Origin: Glycine soja
Lineage: Eukaryota; Streptophyta; Magnoliopsida; Fabales; Fabaceae
Direction: 5' to 3'
Assembly: GCF_004193775.1 (NCBI RefSeq)
Contig: NC_041021.1
Span: forward strand, 8,066,651 to 8,130,650
DNA length: 64,000 nt
This document shows positions 1-11,782 of the stretch, piece after piece. The stretch's first letter is position 1. The number at the start of each line of letters is the position of its first letter. Below the pieces are notes generated by a model. The model saw only the letters and a list, made by a program, of their open reading frames with translations, was not told the DNA's origin and made no database searches. The position numbers were made by a program, and so were the translations under genes.

Positions 1-292
1 TTGTACCCCTGTTGCATATTAGTCTCTAACTTAATGAAAAATTCAAAATAGTCCCTATCTTTTGCATAAGTATTACAAAATAGTCATTCCGTTAAATTTT
101 AAAGTAACGTTGTTAGTGAGGTCAATTTTAGTGCCATGTCATTTGATGATGATAAAATGAGTGGCTTCTTCAAATTTGATGGTTATGAACCAATTGAGGC
201 ATGTATACAAAAAAGAACCCACACACACTTGCACAAATAAAAAGAACCAAAAATCCACAGCAACAACCTTATCTCTGTAGCCGTCAACACCA

Positions 293-581
293 ATGAGCAA
301 GGTTTGCATAACCATTCTTTTTTCCTCTTTTTTTTCTTCAATTACCATCAATGTATCATTCTAGGTTTTGATTATTTTTTGTATGTTTTGAATAGGAAGA
401 GAAAAAACCAGAGGAAAATAAAGTGGAGGAGAAAAAAACAGAGGAAGAAGAAAAGAAAGAAGAAGAGAAAAAACCAGAGGAATCAAAAGATGACAAGGAA
501 TTCAAGGAGGAATCTGCGCCACCAGAAATCGTGCAAGGCACAGCCTTTGCAATGCATGGACACTTTAAGCACAATTTCTGA
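293..581 (+). pseudogene. Captured 5' fragment of a heavy-metal-associated isoprenylated plant protein (HIPP) gene
   Basis: A three-codon exon (293-301, Met-Ser-Lys) ends at a GT donor. A 94-base T-rich intron (302-395) ends in AG, and exon 2 (396-581) stays open to a TGA. The predicted 64-residue product is very rich in Glu and Lys, with repeated EEKKPEE blocks, and then reads SAPPEIV. That acidic/basic leader before PPEIV is characteristic of the N-terminus of HIPP metallochaperones, just ahead of the HMA metal-binding domain. Here the HMA domain and its CxxC motif are absent: after PPEIV the reading runs into transposon sequence and stops. It is a gene piece carried by the surrounding MULE. 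Recognition is from family knowledge; the donor gene is not identified. Confidence 0.6.
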
Positions 582-586
582 CATCT

Positions 587-680
587 TTTAAGTTAGAGAC
601 TATTTTGCAATACTTATGCAAAAGATAGGGACTAATATGCAATAGGGGTACAAAGTCAGAGACTAAATTGCCTATTTACT
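587..680. repeat. Additional copy of the MULE terminal repeat
   Basis: This block (gttagagact... then gggactaatatgcaatag and gactaaattgcctat) matches the reverse complement of the window start and also the block at 838-930. Having two rightward ends on one side suggests a nested insertion or an internal duplication of the terminal repeat. Confidence 0.6.
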
Positions 681-947
681 CATTTTGTTATCATTAAATG
701 ACGTGGCATCTTTTAGGAAGCACATCCATGTGTCATGCCACGTCATCCTTTAGTGCCACGTTGGATAGTCCACGTGGCACTAAAATTGATCTCACTAATG
801 GCGTTATTTTAAAATTTAACGGAAAGACTATTTGCAACACTTACGTAAAGATAGAAACTATTTTGAATTTAACATTAAGTTAAGGACTAATATGCAAAAT
901 GGGTACAATCTCAGGGACTAAATTGCCTATTCACTCGATTATTAATG

Positions 948-1672
948 TTCAAAGTTGACTTTGAGAAGACATATGATGCAGTGGATTGGGGCTCTTCGAT
1001 GGTGGTTATGGAAAGTATGAGGTTTCTTAATAAATGGAGGCAGTGGATGTATGAGTGTTCATCTATGGCCTTGATGTGTGTTTTGGTAAATGGTAGCCTA
1101 ACAGGAGTTTGAATGTGACACAAGACTTAAACAAGGGGATTTTTTTATGATTTTTTCTTTCCTTGATTGTTGTGGAAGGATTGAGTTGCATGTTTAACTC
1201 AACGGTACAAGAAGATCGTTTTGTGTGTATGCAGTATGGAGCTTTGGAGCAACAAATTTCTCATCCATAGTTCGTTGATGATACATTGATTCTTGGAGAA
1301 AAGAGTTGTTCCAATTGATTTATGGGATCAAGGTGAATTTTAATAAGAGCATACTAATAGGTGTACGTGAATGTGGAAGAAGATTGGGTGGGTAAGGCTA
1401 CTTATGTGCTGAATGGTAAAGTACGCAATTTACCTATGAAATATCTGGGATTGCCTATTGGGACAGACACTAAGAGAATGAAAACATGGGAGCTAGTTCT
1501 AGATATTGTAAAGAAAAGATTATCTCGTTGGACTACAAAGTTTCTATCTATGGTTGGGAGATTAGTTCTGCTAAAATATATTCTATCTTCAATTCCAGTT
1601 TATTTTCTCTCTTTCTTTAAAGTTTTGATAGGTATTATTTCTAATCTTAGAGACTCATTTTAAATCTTTTTT
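948..1672 (+). pseudogene. Non-LTR (LINE) reverse transcriptase remnant, first part
   Basis: Reading begins FKVDFEKTYDAVDW, the RT block with the first catalytic Asp. It continues through a degraded 'NGS..R.LKQGD'-like region and a frameshift to 1361-1663, which holds the MKYLGLPIG and LSRWTTKFLSMVGRLVLLK motifs of the region after the RT palm in plant LINEs. The YADD-box area survives only as a degraded 'FVDDT'-like reading near 1275. The 5' end is cut by the MULE. The sequence stops at 1672, where a CACTA-type terminus begins, and the expected LINE continuation is found at 22466. It is a broken copy of a different, older LINE than the one at 3469-8153. Confidence 0.75.
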
Positions 1673-2010
1673 CACTACTGCAAAAAGACCCTACAACGAC
1701 GGTTCTAAACCACTTTTAAATATGGCTTTGAACCATTTTTAAAGCCAACGTCGTTGAAAGTTAAGTCTTTTGGCAACGATTTTATAAAAAATTGTCTTAA
1801 AAATGATATCATTCTAAGGCGGTTGTTATCTAAAAACCATTCTAAAAAGATATCTTTCTAAGACGGTTTTTAAAAAAATCACTTTTGAAGGGTACTCTTC
1901 TAAAACGGTTGTTAACTAATAACAATCTTAGAAGGTTGTCCTTCTAAAATATTTTAAGACGATTTTTGGTTAATAAATTATAAGACGATTTTTAAAATAA
2001 CGGTCTTAGA
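1673..2010. repeat. CACTA terminal and subterminal repeat array, left end
   Basis: Direct and inverted degenerate copies of 'ttctaagacggtttt' and 'caacgacggttct' follow the CACTA terminus. Such arrays are the usual transposase-binding subterminal regions of CACTA elements. The same motif recurs at 22380-22465. Confidence 0.65.
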
Positions 2011-2136
2011 ATGTTTTATTTAAAAAAAATTAAAAATAGAAAAAAATATTTTACAAAAATAAAAAAAGGCAAGCAAAATAATTAGTATCTGACCTACAAA
2101 ATAATTTGTATTTACATGTGATAATACAAAGTCCCA

Positions 2137-2137
<1 letters not shown>

Positions 2138-2192
<55 letters not shown>
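2138..2192. repeat. (TAA)n microsatellite
   Basis: An uninterrupted run of about 18 TAA/AAT units. In translation it gives a poly-Ile stretch that is not a gene. Confidence 0.95.
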
Positions 2193-2195
<3 letters not shown>

Positions 2196-3468
2196 TTAAA
2201 TTATTTAGAGAAACATAAAAATATAAAAACTTTGTTTTCATTCTTTAATTTTAACGTACTATGCAAATAATTGACCTTCTTCGTAACACATGTCCCTAAC
2301 TATAGCTCGTGAGAAGTGTTGACAAACTAGAACCTATAGAGACACGTGCGTCTTAATTATGCAACCTATATATAATTGGATAATTTATACATATAAAGTA
2401 TTATTATTATTGGACTTCTCATTACTCTAAAGAATCAATTCAAACTTATTATCCATTTCAAATGATCCAATAAACTTCCCCATGCCTCATGCACGAGGAC
2501 ATGCCAATCATTAAAAGTGAGCATAAGTTGTGCTAAAAAGAAATCAAACTTGAAGTGTTTCGGTTGTGCTAAAAATAAACCTCCTTTAACCTCTTGGTAG
2601 CCATTGCAACTTCTTTCGTTTTGCTTTGAAGGATCTAAAGGAAATATTGACTCAAAATATAATAATAACCACAAAAGCAAAAAAATCCAAGGTTAGACAG
2701 TCTTGCAACTAAATATTATAAGAGGAAGGAAACAGTAATATATGCAAACACATAAGATTATTTGGAAGATTGTTCAAATCAATCGAATTTGTGACTCTTA
2801 ACCTATATAGATAAATTGATAATATCATTGGATAGTTAAAATTTTCACACAAAAATATATCCATATTAATTATTTAATTTGGCTTCAAATTGTTTAAAAT
2901 TAAACAAATAAATTGAAAAAATAAACATTGAATATGTAATGTTTAGTAGTCACAAATCTATCAAACATAAACAATCAGTTTCACAATTCAATTGAACAAA
3001 TAATATACAATTATATATAAAAACTATTATTATTTCGAAAAAAAAAACAGAAGAAAGTAAAATACTCGGTGACATCGTGGCTTTCTATTAGCTCGGTTCC
3101 TTGAGTCCGTGGCATCTCCAGCATTTTGGGTTGAAGACTTGAAGTCAATCCACCGAAGGTAAATCTTTTTTTTTTTTTTTTGCTGAATCACTGAAAGCAA
3201 ACCTATAAATTTATTGTAGTAAAATGTTATAAAAAAGAATCAAATTATTTTAACAAAAACAAAAAGTAGCTACAGTAGTTTTATGAGTTTTTTTTTCTAT
3301 CTACTGCTTACACATTGTTTATGCTTATCAATTGTTTTTAACCACCGTACAACATGTCTTTAAAAGGGAAATCAATTTAAAAAAACTACATACTTTTTCT
3401 TGTGCTATTTGGTGCAAGACTTTCTAGAGGTTCCAAAACAACTAGTAAGTCTGTACTTTAGTTGCAGC
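2193..3468. other. AT-rich interior of the large CACTA element, no gene recognised
   Basis: No convincing gene was seen on either strand. Two stretches are less AT-rich and could be captured exon or UTR pieces: 2440-2640, and 3065-3160, which ends in a good donor-like gaag/gtaaat. I could not assign either one. A T15-16 run lies near 3166-3181. Confidence 0.5.
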
Positions 3469-3539
3469 AAAAGAATTTTACTCTTTGAAAAAAAAGCTTT
3501 CTTATTTTTTTATCCTGGCTGACAGTTGGAAGGATTGCG

Positions 3540-4706
3540 ATGACACGGCGACGGGGACGGCCGCCAAAGAAGAAGGTGTTTGCGTCGCCGAAGAATCGTG
3601 AGGGTACGTCACCAAGATCTGACAATGGTGAAACGCCACCGGAGGGAGAAGAGGCATCGGAGGAGAAGAATGATGATGAGATCCCAAGGGAAACCCTAAT
3701 TGATGTGGAAGACGGAGAAGCGAAGAAAATGAAGGAAACTGAGCACAACGAGGTGCCTAAGCTCTGGACTGATATCATAAGCGGAAATAGGGTCATGGAG
3801 AATGGAATGCAGCTCAGTTACGTGGCCCCGAAAAAGGTAGATGGAGGTTATGAGGTAGAAATTGAAGATGAAGACGTGGAGGAGGAACTCAAATATTGGG
3901 AATCGGCTCTGATAATGTATGTGATAGGAGGTGAGTTGAGCATGAATGCAGTGAAAAATTTTATGATTAAGTTCTGGAATTTTATTCAGCTACCGGAGGT
4001 GTATTACAATGATGAAGGCTATTTCATCCTTCGGTTCAAAGCTATGAAGGACAAGGAAGAGGTGCTGAAAAGAGGGCCATACACGATCCAACGCATGACT
4101 ATGTTATTAATCGAGTGGAAAGAAGACTTCTCCATGGAGAAGGACATGATGCGCACTCTCCCCATCTAGATCAAACTTCCGCAGCTGCCAATTCAATTTT
4201 GGGGGAAGAAAAGCCTTGAGAAGATAGGAAGCATGATAGGAAAACCGATGTTTACAGATGAATGCACAGCGAACAAGCTTAGAGTCAGCTATGCTCGCAT
4301 TCTTGTGGAAGTGGATATAACCCAAAAAATGGTTGATGTCATCACCATTAACAAAAAAGGGCAGAGGAGACAATAGAAAATCGAGTACGAATGGAAACCG
4401 TTGTTTTGTGAAAGATGTCAAAAGATTGGCCACAGGTGCACCAATTCAGTTAACACAAAACAGGGGCAAAGGAAACAATGGAGTATAAAGTCAGTTGAAG
4501 TTGATGAGCCCAAGACAACAACGGAAACTACTATCGAAGAGTGTGAGATCCCTGAAGCTAGTCACAGAGGTGAGTGGAATGATGTTAACAAAAGGGGCAC
4601 AGGGAAAAAGAGAAACAACCACCTTGTGAGAGAAGTGCATTGTGAGAATGGATTTGGTGCCTTAGAGATTGGGAATGATCATCTAGGGCCTGTTGATAAC
4701 ACATGA
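3540..4706 (+). pseudogene. LINE ORF1: DUF4283/zinc-knuckle RNA-binding protein with two premature stops
   Basis: The ATG at 3540 opens a basic N-terminus (MTRRRGRPPKKK, AT-hook-like) and an acidic linker. A DUF4283-type domain follows (about residues 110-290), with the features FIQLPEVYYNDEGYFILRF and KRGPYTIQRM. It is followed by KLRVSYARILVEVD and a CCHC-type start, FCERCQKIGH. ORF1 proteins of this type bind LINE RNA to form the transposition particle. In-frame TAG codons lie at 4167-4169 and 4374-4376. The first sits where relatives have Trp and the second could come from CAG. The ORF ends in TGA overlapping the ORF2 start as ATGA, suggesting reinitiation or coupled translation in the ancestor. 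Confidence 0.85.
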
Positions 4707-7700
4707 TAATATCCTGGAATTTAAGGGGGTTAAATAAGGCTAGCAAAATTAGAGAGGTTAGCTCCCGCCTCTTTTTGTTGAAGCCTCATATTGTAGTTAT
4801 GTTAGAAACTAGAGTGAAGAATAACAAGGCTGGTAATGTTAGAGATAAACTGAAGCTCAAAGGTAAATACCTTGATAACTATGTGAAGCATAATAATGGT
4901 AGGATATGGGTATATTGGGATGACAACATAGTGGATATCCAGGAGGTCAAATGCACGGCTCAATTAATCCACTGTAAGGTGTATGATGCAACTGGATACT
5001 TTATGCAGTGGTTGACTGCTATATATGGTTTCAACTATCTTGAGCAGCGCAGAGATTTATGGCATGACCTTGAAGCTATATACAAAACTCAGCAGGGCCC
5101 CTGGTGCTTAATTGGGGACTTCAACAATGTCCTTAAAACTAATGACAGGGTAGGGGGCAAAATGGTGTGTGAGAAAGAGTACAAAGATTTGCGTACCATG
5201 ATGGACAACACTGGGCTTGCTGAAATGGATAGTAAAGGGGATTACTACACCTGGAGTAATTAGCAAAGTGAGAACATTATCTATTCTAGGATTGACAGAA
5301 TCCTTGGTAATACGGAGTGGTTTAGCAAGAACTTGAATCTCAGCCTTACTAACATGACACCGGGGATCTCAGACCATGCCATGCTCTGTCTGAGAGATGA
5401 AAGTGTTCCTGTTAAGAGGAAGGCAAGATTTAAGTATGCGAATTGTGTGAGTGGCATGGATAACTTCACTAAAACTGTAGCTAACAGCTGGAATTCTGCT
5501 AGAAGGGGAGGGCCGCCTATGAAAATGTTATGGCATAAACTCAAGAAGCTTCAGCCTGTGATTAACAATTTGAGCAAACCTTTGATTGGCATTAAAGTTA
5601 AGCTGCAGGAGGCTAGAGAAAAGCTCACTCATGCTCAGATGGAGCTAACTCTAGACAGACTAAACAAAGACAAAATAGACAGAACCAAGGACTGCACTGA
5701 AGCAGTCATTAAGTGGATTGAGATGGAAGAACAGATGTTGTAGCAGAGAGCCAAAATTCGTCGTTGGCTTAGGCTTGGGGATGGCAACAATGCCTATTTC
5801 CACGCCTCTCTTAAAGCCAAGTACACCCAAACGTCCATCAAGAAGCTGTACATGAATGATGGGAATTTTGTCACCACTCAAAAAGAGATCGAGGATGAAA
5901 TTATGCGGTTCTATGGGGATCTTATGGGGAGAGAGGAGCCTAATTTGGACAGTATGGATATCAATATAATGAGAAAAGGCTGCCAGCTGAATTTTGACCA
6001 AAGGAAGTATCTTATTGGTAGAATTACTGAAGAGGAGATTGACAAAGCGCTCAAGAGCATAGGGGATCTTAAGGCGCTCGGGATTGATGGCTACGGGGCA
6101 AAATTCTTCAAGGATGCCTGGAGCATCATTAAAAGTGATTTTACAGATGCTATTAGGGAGTTCTTTGAAAAAGTAAAGATGTATGAGTCCATCAACACTA
6201 GCTTGGTTATCCTTATCCCCAAAAACCAGGAGGCAAAGTATGCTCGTGACTATAGACCGATTTCGTGCTGCACAACGATATACAAGGTAATCTCTAAAGT
6301 GTTAACTACCAGGCTGAGTAGAGTCATAAAGAGTATTGTCCATTAGAGTCAAGCGGCGTTTGTTCCGGGCCAGAAAATCCATGACCAAATCCTGCTTGCG
6401 TACGAGTTAATCCAGGGGTACGAGCGTAAAGGAGGTACGCCGCGGTGTATGCTTCAGTTAGATATCCAAAAAGCGTATGATATAGTTGACTGGAAGGCTT
6501 TAGAGCTCATCATGAGAGAGGTAGGCATTCCTAGACAATTCATTAATTGGGTGATGAAGACGGTTACCACAGTAACTTACAAGTTCGTGGTGAATGGAGA
6601 GTATACGCATAGTCTGAAAGCGAAGAGAGGCCTGCGACAGGGAGATCCACTTTCTCCTTTACTGTTTGTCATTGTCATGGAATATCTGCATAGATCCCTC
6701 CAAGAGTTAAGATATACCCCTAACTTTAACTTTCATGCTAAGTGCGAGAAGTTAAACATCATTAGCCTCAGTTTTGCAGATGATGTTCTAATATTTACTA
6801 GAGGGGATAAGATTTCTGTTGATCTACTTATGCAGGCTTTCATGAATTTTTCTAAATCTACTGGCCTTGTGATAAACCCTTCCAAGTGCAAAGTGTATTT
6901 TGGTGCAGTGGAAAGTTGCATAAAAGAGGAGATTAAACACATCACTGCATTTCAGGAGGGATCTCTCCCATTCAGATACCTTGGTGTCCCTCTCACCGGG
7001 AAAAAATTATCAGTTAACCATTATATGAGCTTAATCGATAAAATTGTTGCTAGAATTACTCATTGGAGCGCCAAGTTACTTAGTTATGCAGGTAGGCTTC
7101 AACTCATTCGGAGCACCACCTATGCTATAACTAACTATTGGATGACTTGTTTCCCATTCCATAAGAAAGTGATTAAAAAAATCAATGCCATCTGTCGATC
7201 ATTTCTCTGGACTGGTGGAACTACTATCTCTAGGAAATCCCCCATCTCTTGGAAGCAGGTTTGTACCCCAAAGAATCAAGGAGGTCTTAACTTGATTAAT
7301 CTGGAAATCTGGAATGCAGTAACCATGATGAAGCTTCTTTGGAATGTGTGCAATAAGAAGGACAGTCTATGGATTAAGTGGATAAATTGTTATTATATGA
7401 AAAATGGCGACGTGATGTCAATGGGAATAAAAGATTCTTGCTCTTGGATTTTAAAAGGTATTCTGAAGCAGAGACAAAAGATTCAATCTCTTACTAGCTG
7501 GAGTACTTTGTTGCAAAAGGATAGATTTGTGTCGAAGATAATGTACAATGAATTGCAGGATGTTTCCAGTAGAGTTCCTTGGAGGAAATTATTTTTCTCC
7601 AACCTGGCTAGACCCCGTGCAAAGTTTGTTTTCTGGACTGCCTGTCATGGCAGACTTGCCACTAAGGTTAGAATGATGAAATTTGGGCTACTTAGTGATA

Positions 7701-8062
7701 CCAAATGTAACTTCTGTGATCATCTTGAAACAATTGACCACCTCCTGTTTGAATGTGCTTAAATGAAGGATGTTTGGATTCAGATCTTGGAATGGCAAAA
7801 GATTAACCACCAGCCAAAGAAGTGGATTGAGGAGCTTAGCTGGGCGATGGCGCAGGGTAAAGGAAAGGGGCATAGAGCAACTTTACTCAAAACCGCATTA
7901 ACCGAGACTGTGTATGAGCTTTGGAAATATAGGAATGAAGTGAGTTTTGGGGGTATAGTCAATAATACACACATAGGAAAAAAGATTATGGATAGTATAG
8001 TTTATAGAAGTTGGACTCATAAAAAGATGAGAGAATATATTGCTAGGCTTCTGATTTCTTAG
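4703..8062 (+). pseudogene. LINE ORF2: APE endonuclease, reverse transcriptase and zf-RVT, four premature stops
   Basis: Endonuclease motifs come first: ISWNLRGLN (metal-binding Asn), VMLETRVKN (Glu), LIGDFNNVL, and GISDHAML with the terminal SDH. The RT follows with RPISCCTTIYKVISK, QAAFVPGQKIHDQ, MLQLDIQKAYDIVDW, GLRQGDPLSPLLF, SLSFADDVLIF (the xxDD active site) and FRYLGVPLTGKKLS. Near the end, LARPRAKFVFW and CNFCDHLETIDHLLFEC mark the zf-RVT zinc-binding domain. All 1119 codons stay in one frame. Stops lie at 5261, 5741, 6344 and 7760 (TAG, TAG, TAG, TAA), each reachable from CAG or CAA by one C-to-T change. Catalytic residues remain, but the copy cannot make full-length protein. Confidence 0.9.
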
Positions 8063-8139
8063 TGTTTTGTGTTGTTGGGCTGGATCCGCGCGATCGCCTT
8101 GTTCTCATTGTTTTTTGTTTTAATCAATTTGATTATTTC

Positions 8140-8153
8140 AAAAAAAAAAAAAA
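8140..8153 (+). other. 3' A tract of the LINE
   Basis: A run of 14 A residues ends the LINE 3' UTR and marks the point from which target-primed reverse transcription started. Confidence 0.85.
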
Positions 8154-8562
8154 GAAGTTTAGTGAAATGAAACGATTGTACAGTTCCTAGAGATAGTAAA
8201 TTTAAATTAATTAATTAGTACTTTATTGATGATAGAAAGAGAGAGAAAATATTATTTTAAGAAATCATAATAATTAGTTAGTGATAGTTAGTTGAAGAGT
8301 GAATAATTAATAAGGTTTATCTTGTATAAAATGCTAATTCCTTAACTATAACATTTTTAATTTCTTAATTAATGTTCTTTGATATTACAAGTGCTAATTT
8401 CAAAACTAGAGAACATTAGTTGATATGATGCATCATGCTAATTAATGTCGAGGAATATTGAGTTATGATTTTGATCTCGGAAAATGAGCAAATTTTTGCT
8501 TGTGAACCCTGCTAAATAAAATTTTTTAGTAATTAAACTAGGGAATAAGAATTTTATTAGGA

Positions 8563-8622
<60 letters not shown>

Positions 8623-8958
8623 TATTATTATTATTATTAATGTATAGAATAAGATGCATCAGAAAATCATGGATTATACAAGAAATGGGATTGCAAACTT
8701 TGTGGAGATAACGGTTTCAGAGGATGATCATACAATCCGGAGAGTGAAATTAATTGGAGGTCAAGTTGCAATTTTATTCGATGGGTCCAATGGATTCTCA
8801 GGAAACATTAATAAAGCTAAATCAGTTGTAACATTATTTTCTTTGTTGCTTGCATTACTAATTGTCGGAGTTATAAATAATACACTTTCAATTTTTTTTT
8901 GTTGGCCAATTATTTAAAAAACATATCAATAATAAAATACAGTACAATCATAAAATTA
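8154..8958. other. AT-rich flank with a microsatellite and an unassigned ORF
   Basis: The stretch holds an (AAT)n run at 8563-8620 that turns into (TTA)n at 8621-8640, making an inverted repeat able to fold back. An ATG ORF at 8654-8917 (87 residues) has a hydrophilic first half and a strongly hydrophobic stretch near residues 60-80. I recognise no family in it and it has no supporting context, so it is not called as a gene. Confidence 0.5.
8563..8640. repeat. (AAT)n/(TTA)n microsatellite
   Basis: About 19 AAT units are followed directly by about 6 TTA units, giving a perfect snap-back structure. Confidence 0.95.
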
Positions 8959-8959
8959 C

Positions 8960-9227
8960 CAGAAAACTTCTTCCTTTCTTCAATGGATAATTGTTGGAAT
9001 CAAATGTATTCCTTCGTTTTAGTAAGTCAGCATCATCACCATGAATACCCTAGCCTTCTTAGGATTGGTTTTTAACAAATTTGATAGTCCTACAACCTGA
9101 TAATGATTCAAAAGCAACACTTGAAAATTATGACACTAAACAATACCATTACCAAGTTAAGAGAATATATTATTGGCAACATATCCCTCCACATTGTTGC
9201 AGACCAGGGTCATGTTGCCTTGAAATT
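8960..9227 (-). pseudogene. Autoinhibited plasma-membrane-type Ca2+-ATPase (ACA8/9/10-like) fragment, downstream half
   Basis: Read on the minus strand, this encodes HGDDADLLKRRNTF then SNNYPLKKGRSF. These are the characteristic cytosolic residues just before the first membrane helix of plant type IIB Ca2+-ATPases (ACA8/9/10 group). The matching upstream part, with FPIGQEQLASISRQHD, lies at 14780-14905, and the second CACTA element sits exactly between them. There are frameshifts and no membrane or catalytic domain, so this is a captured gene fragment in the larger CACTA element. In the intact family the protein pumps Ca2+ out of the cytosol under calmodulin control. Family assignment is from motif recognition. 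Confidence 0.75.
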
Positions 9228-9510
9228 CACTACTAAAAAAATGAGTTTTAACATCGCCTTATTAACATCGGTTATTTAAAAATCGATGTCGTTGAACACT
9301 TGCAACATCGATTTTCAAATAACCGATGTTAAAACTAAATTTAGTGTCATTTTAACATCGATTATTTGAAAATCGATGTTGTAAGTGTTCAACGACATCG
9401 ATTTTTAAATAACCGATGTTAAAATAATTTAGTTTTAACATCGGTTATTTGAAAACCGATGTTGTAAGTGCTTAACGACATCGGTTTTCAAATAACCGAT
9501 GTTAATATAA
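9228..9510. repeat. CACTA subterminal repeat array, left end
   Basis: Alternating inverted copies of 'aacatcggttatttgaaaa' and its complement, about eight units, follow the terminus. They match the array at 14396-14776. Confidence 0.85.
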
Positions 9511-9589
9511 TTTTTTTAATTATTTATATATTTTTAAAAAAATCATATATTGCGTTATTAATTATATTTTAAAATATAACATATAAAAT

Positions 9590-11060
9590 TAAATTCTATT
9601 TTCACATAAATTAGAATATTTATATTTATATAAGTTTTTTTATTTTATATATTATATTTATCTTTTAAAATAATGTTTCTGATTTAATGACAACATTTTT
9701 TATCTATATTAAGAAATTTATGTTATTTATTATAATATAGATAAAAAATTCCGTCAAAAAATTGCATAAATAAATATTTTAAAAATAGAAAATATTCTCA
9801 TTTTATTTAAGTACATTTATTTACTATATAATTTAATTCTTTAAAAAATTAACCACTTGATTAGATAAAGTTAAATATAAATAAAAAATACTATTCTAAT
9901 AAATAATAAAAATATCTTACTCTTAATATATGTAAAAAATATTATTCACATAAATTAGAATATGTATATTTATATAAGTTTTTTATTTTATATATTATAT
10001 TTATCCTTTAGAATAACATTTCTGATTTAGTGACAACATTTTTTTTATCTATATTAAGAAATTTATATTATTTATTGTAATATAGATAAAAATAGTGTCA
10101 ATAAATTACATAAATAAATATTTTAAAAATAAAAAATATTATGATTTTATTTAAGTACATTTATTTACTATATAATTTAATTCTTTTAAAAAATTAACCA
10201 CTTGATTAAATAAAGTTAAATATAAATAAGAAAATACTATTCTAATATATAATAAAAATATCTTACTCTTAATATATGTAAAAAATATTATTCACATAAA
10301 TGAGAATGTGTATATTTATATAAGTTTTTTCTATTTTATATATTATATTTATCTTTTAAAGCAATGTTTCTGATTTAGTGACAACATTTTTTTATCTCTA
10401 TTAACAAATTCATGTTATTTATTGTAATATAGATAAAAAAATATTATCAATAAATTACATAAATAAATATTTTAAAATATAAAATATTCTCATTTTATTT
10501 AATTACATTTATTTACTATGTAATTTAATTATTTTAAAAAATAAACACATGATTAAATAAAGTTAAATATAAATAAAAGATACTATTATAATAAATGATA
10601 AAAATTTGTTAATCTTAATATATGTAAAAAATATTATTAACATAAATTAGAATATTTATATTTATATAAGTTTTTTTATTTTATATATTATATTTATCTT
10701 TTAAAATAATATTTCTGATTTAGTGATAACATTTTTTTATCTCTATTAAGAAATTCATGTTATTTATTGTAATATAGATAAAAATAGTGTCAACAAATTA
10801 TATAAATAAATATTTTAAAAATAGAAAATATTCTCATTTTATTTAAGTACATCTATTTACTATATAATTTAATTCTTTTAAAAAATAACAACTTGATTAA
10901 ATAAAGTTAAGTATAAATAAAAAATACTATTCTAATAAATAATAAAAATATCTTAATTTTAGTATATGTAAAAAATACTATTCACATAAATTAGAATATG
11001 TATATTTATATAATTTTTTTATTTTATATATTGTATTTATCTTTTAAAATAATATTTTTA
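9590..11060. repeat. Tandem AT-rich repeat of about 345 bp, four-plus copies
   Basis: Units beginning 'cataaattagaatat' start near 9602, 9948, 10293, 10640 and 10986. Each runs through 'tttctgatttagtgaca', 'aataaatattttaaaaat' and 'aaccacttgatta' in the same order. Copies differ by scattered substitutions and small indels. The array lies wholly inside the CACTA element. No coding potential is visible. Confidence 0.85.
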
Positions 11061-11257
11061 ATTTAATCGGAACAAATATTTAATTACTAATCAATCGGAA
11101 CAAATATAAATTAAATGTAATTTAATTTAATTCATTATTAATTAACCACATATTTAATTAATAAGACACAATCATAAGATAATTAATCAAATATTATTTA
11201 ATTAAATCTCTATATATCTATTCAAAGAAGCTAATATAATAAAATTCGATAAGAACA

Positions 11258-11262
<5 letters not shown>

Positions 11263-11320
<58 letters not shown>
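11263..11320. repeat. (TA)n microsatellite
   Basis: About 29 TA units, next to T-rich sequence, between the tandem array and the captured gene segment. Confidence 0.9.
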
Positions 11321-11321
<1 letters not shown>

Positions 11322-11782
11322 TTTTTTTTTAAAAATTATAGCTTTTTTACCTAGTTCATATCTCCATACACACACGGTTAAAGCAATAAAATCGTCTTTC
11401 AAATCCATTTTGACGGCAATTTATATTCCCCAATAACCGGACCAAACACATAGTCCAAATCCTTTGTGCCCTAATTTCTCAAATTGGAACCTTTCACTCC
11501 ACCGCTCCAACCCCTAATTCCTATCAACGCTTTTGCTGTCGTCGCTCGCCAAGGTACTTTGCCATTTTTTCACATGTTCTGTGATTTTTTATTCTAAATT
11601 TGATTTTTTTTGTAAATGTGTTTGTGGTTTCACTGTTGGTAGTACGGTTGTTGTTGTTATTGTTTTTGAGGAAGTTGAGATTGGTTTTTAGTTTTGTTTT
11701 TGAATTTGTGGTTTTGTGTTTGTTAGGATTTTGATTGAGATTTGTTCCGCGGGGGGTTCGAAGAACAAGTAGTTAGAGAAAG

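Larger units (their letters stand above)
1..935. mobile_element. Pack-MULE-like DNA transposon with long terminal inverted repeats (left end outside window)
   Basis: Bases 1-160 match, in reverse complement, bases about 740-925. Both carry the blocks 'gtaccc..tgcatattagtc', 'caaaatagt' and 'ccgttaaatttta'. Inverted repeats of this length are typical of Mutator-like elements. A further inverted copy of the terminal block lies at 587-680, so there may be a nested or tandem derivative. No transposase is visible. The interior carries a fragment of a host gene with an intron. The right end adjoins LINE reverse-transcriptase sequence, so the element seems to have inserted into that LINE. The target duplication cannot be tested because the left end is missing. 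Confidence 0.7.
3469..8153 (+). mobile_element. Near-full-length L1-type LINE
   Basis: The element has a short leader, ORF1 (3540-4706), ORF2 (4703-8062), a short 3' UTR and a terminal A tract (8140-8153). This is the layout of a plant L1-clade LINE. Each ORF keeps a single reading frame for its whole length and is broken only by stop codons, so the copy seems to have decayed by substitution without frameshifts. A 14-base sequence before the leader (3469-3482) matches 12 of 14 bases at the A-tract junction (8150-8163), a possible imperfect target duplication. The true 5' end is therefore uncertain. Confidence 0.85.

Noticed and set aside
2020..2241. Poly-Ile ORF
   Set aside because: It is a translation of the (TAA)n microsatellite.
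8438..8659. Poly-Tyr/Asn ORF
   Set aside because: It is a translation of the (AAT)n microsatellite.
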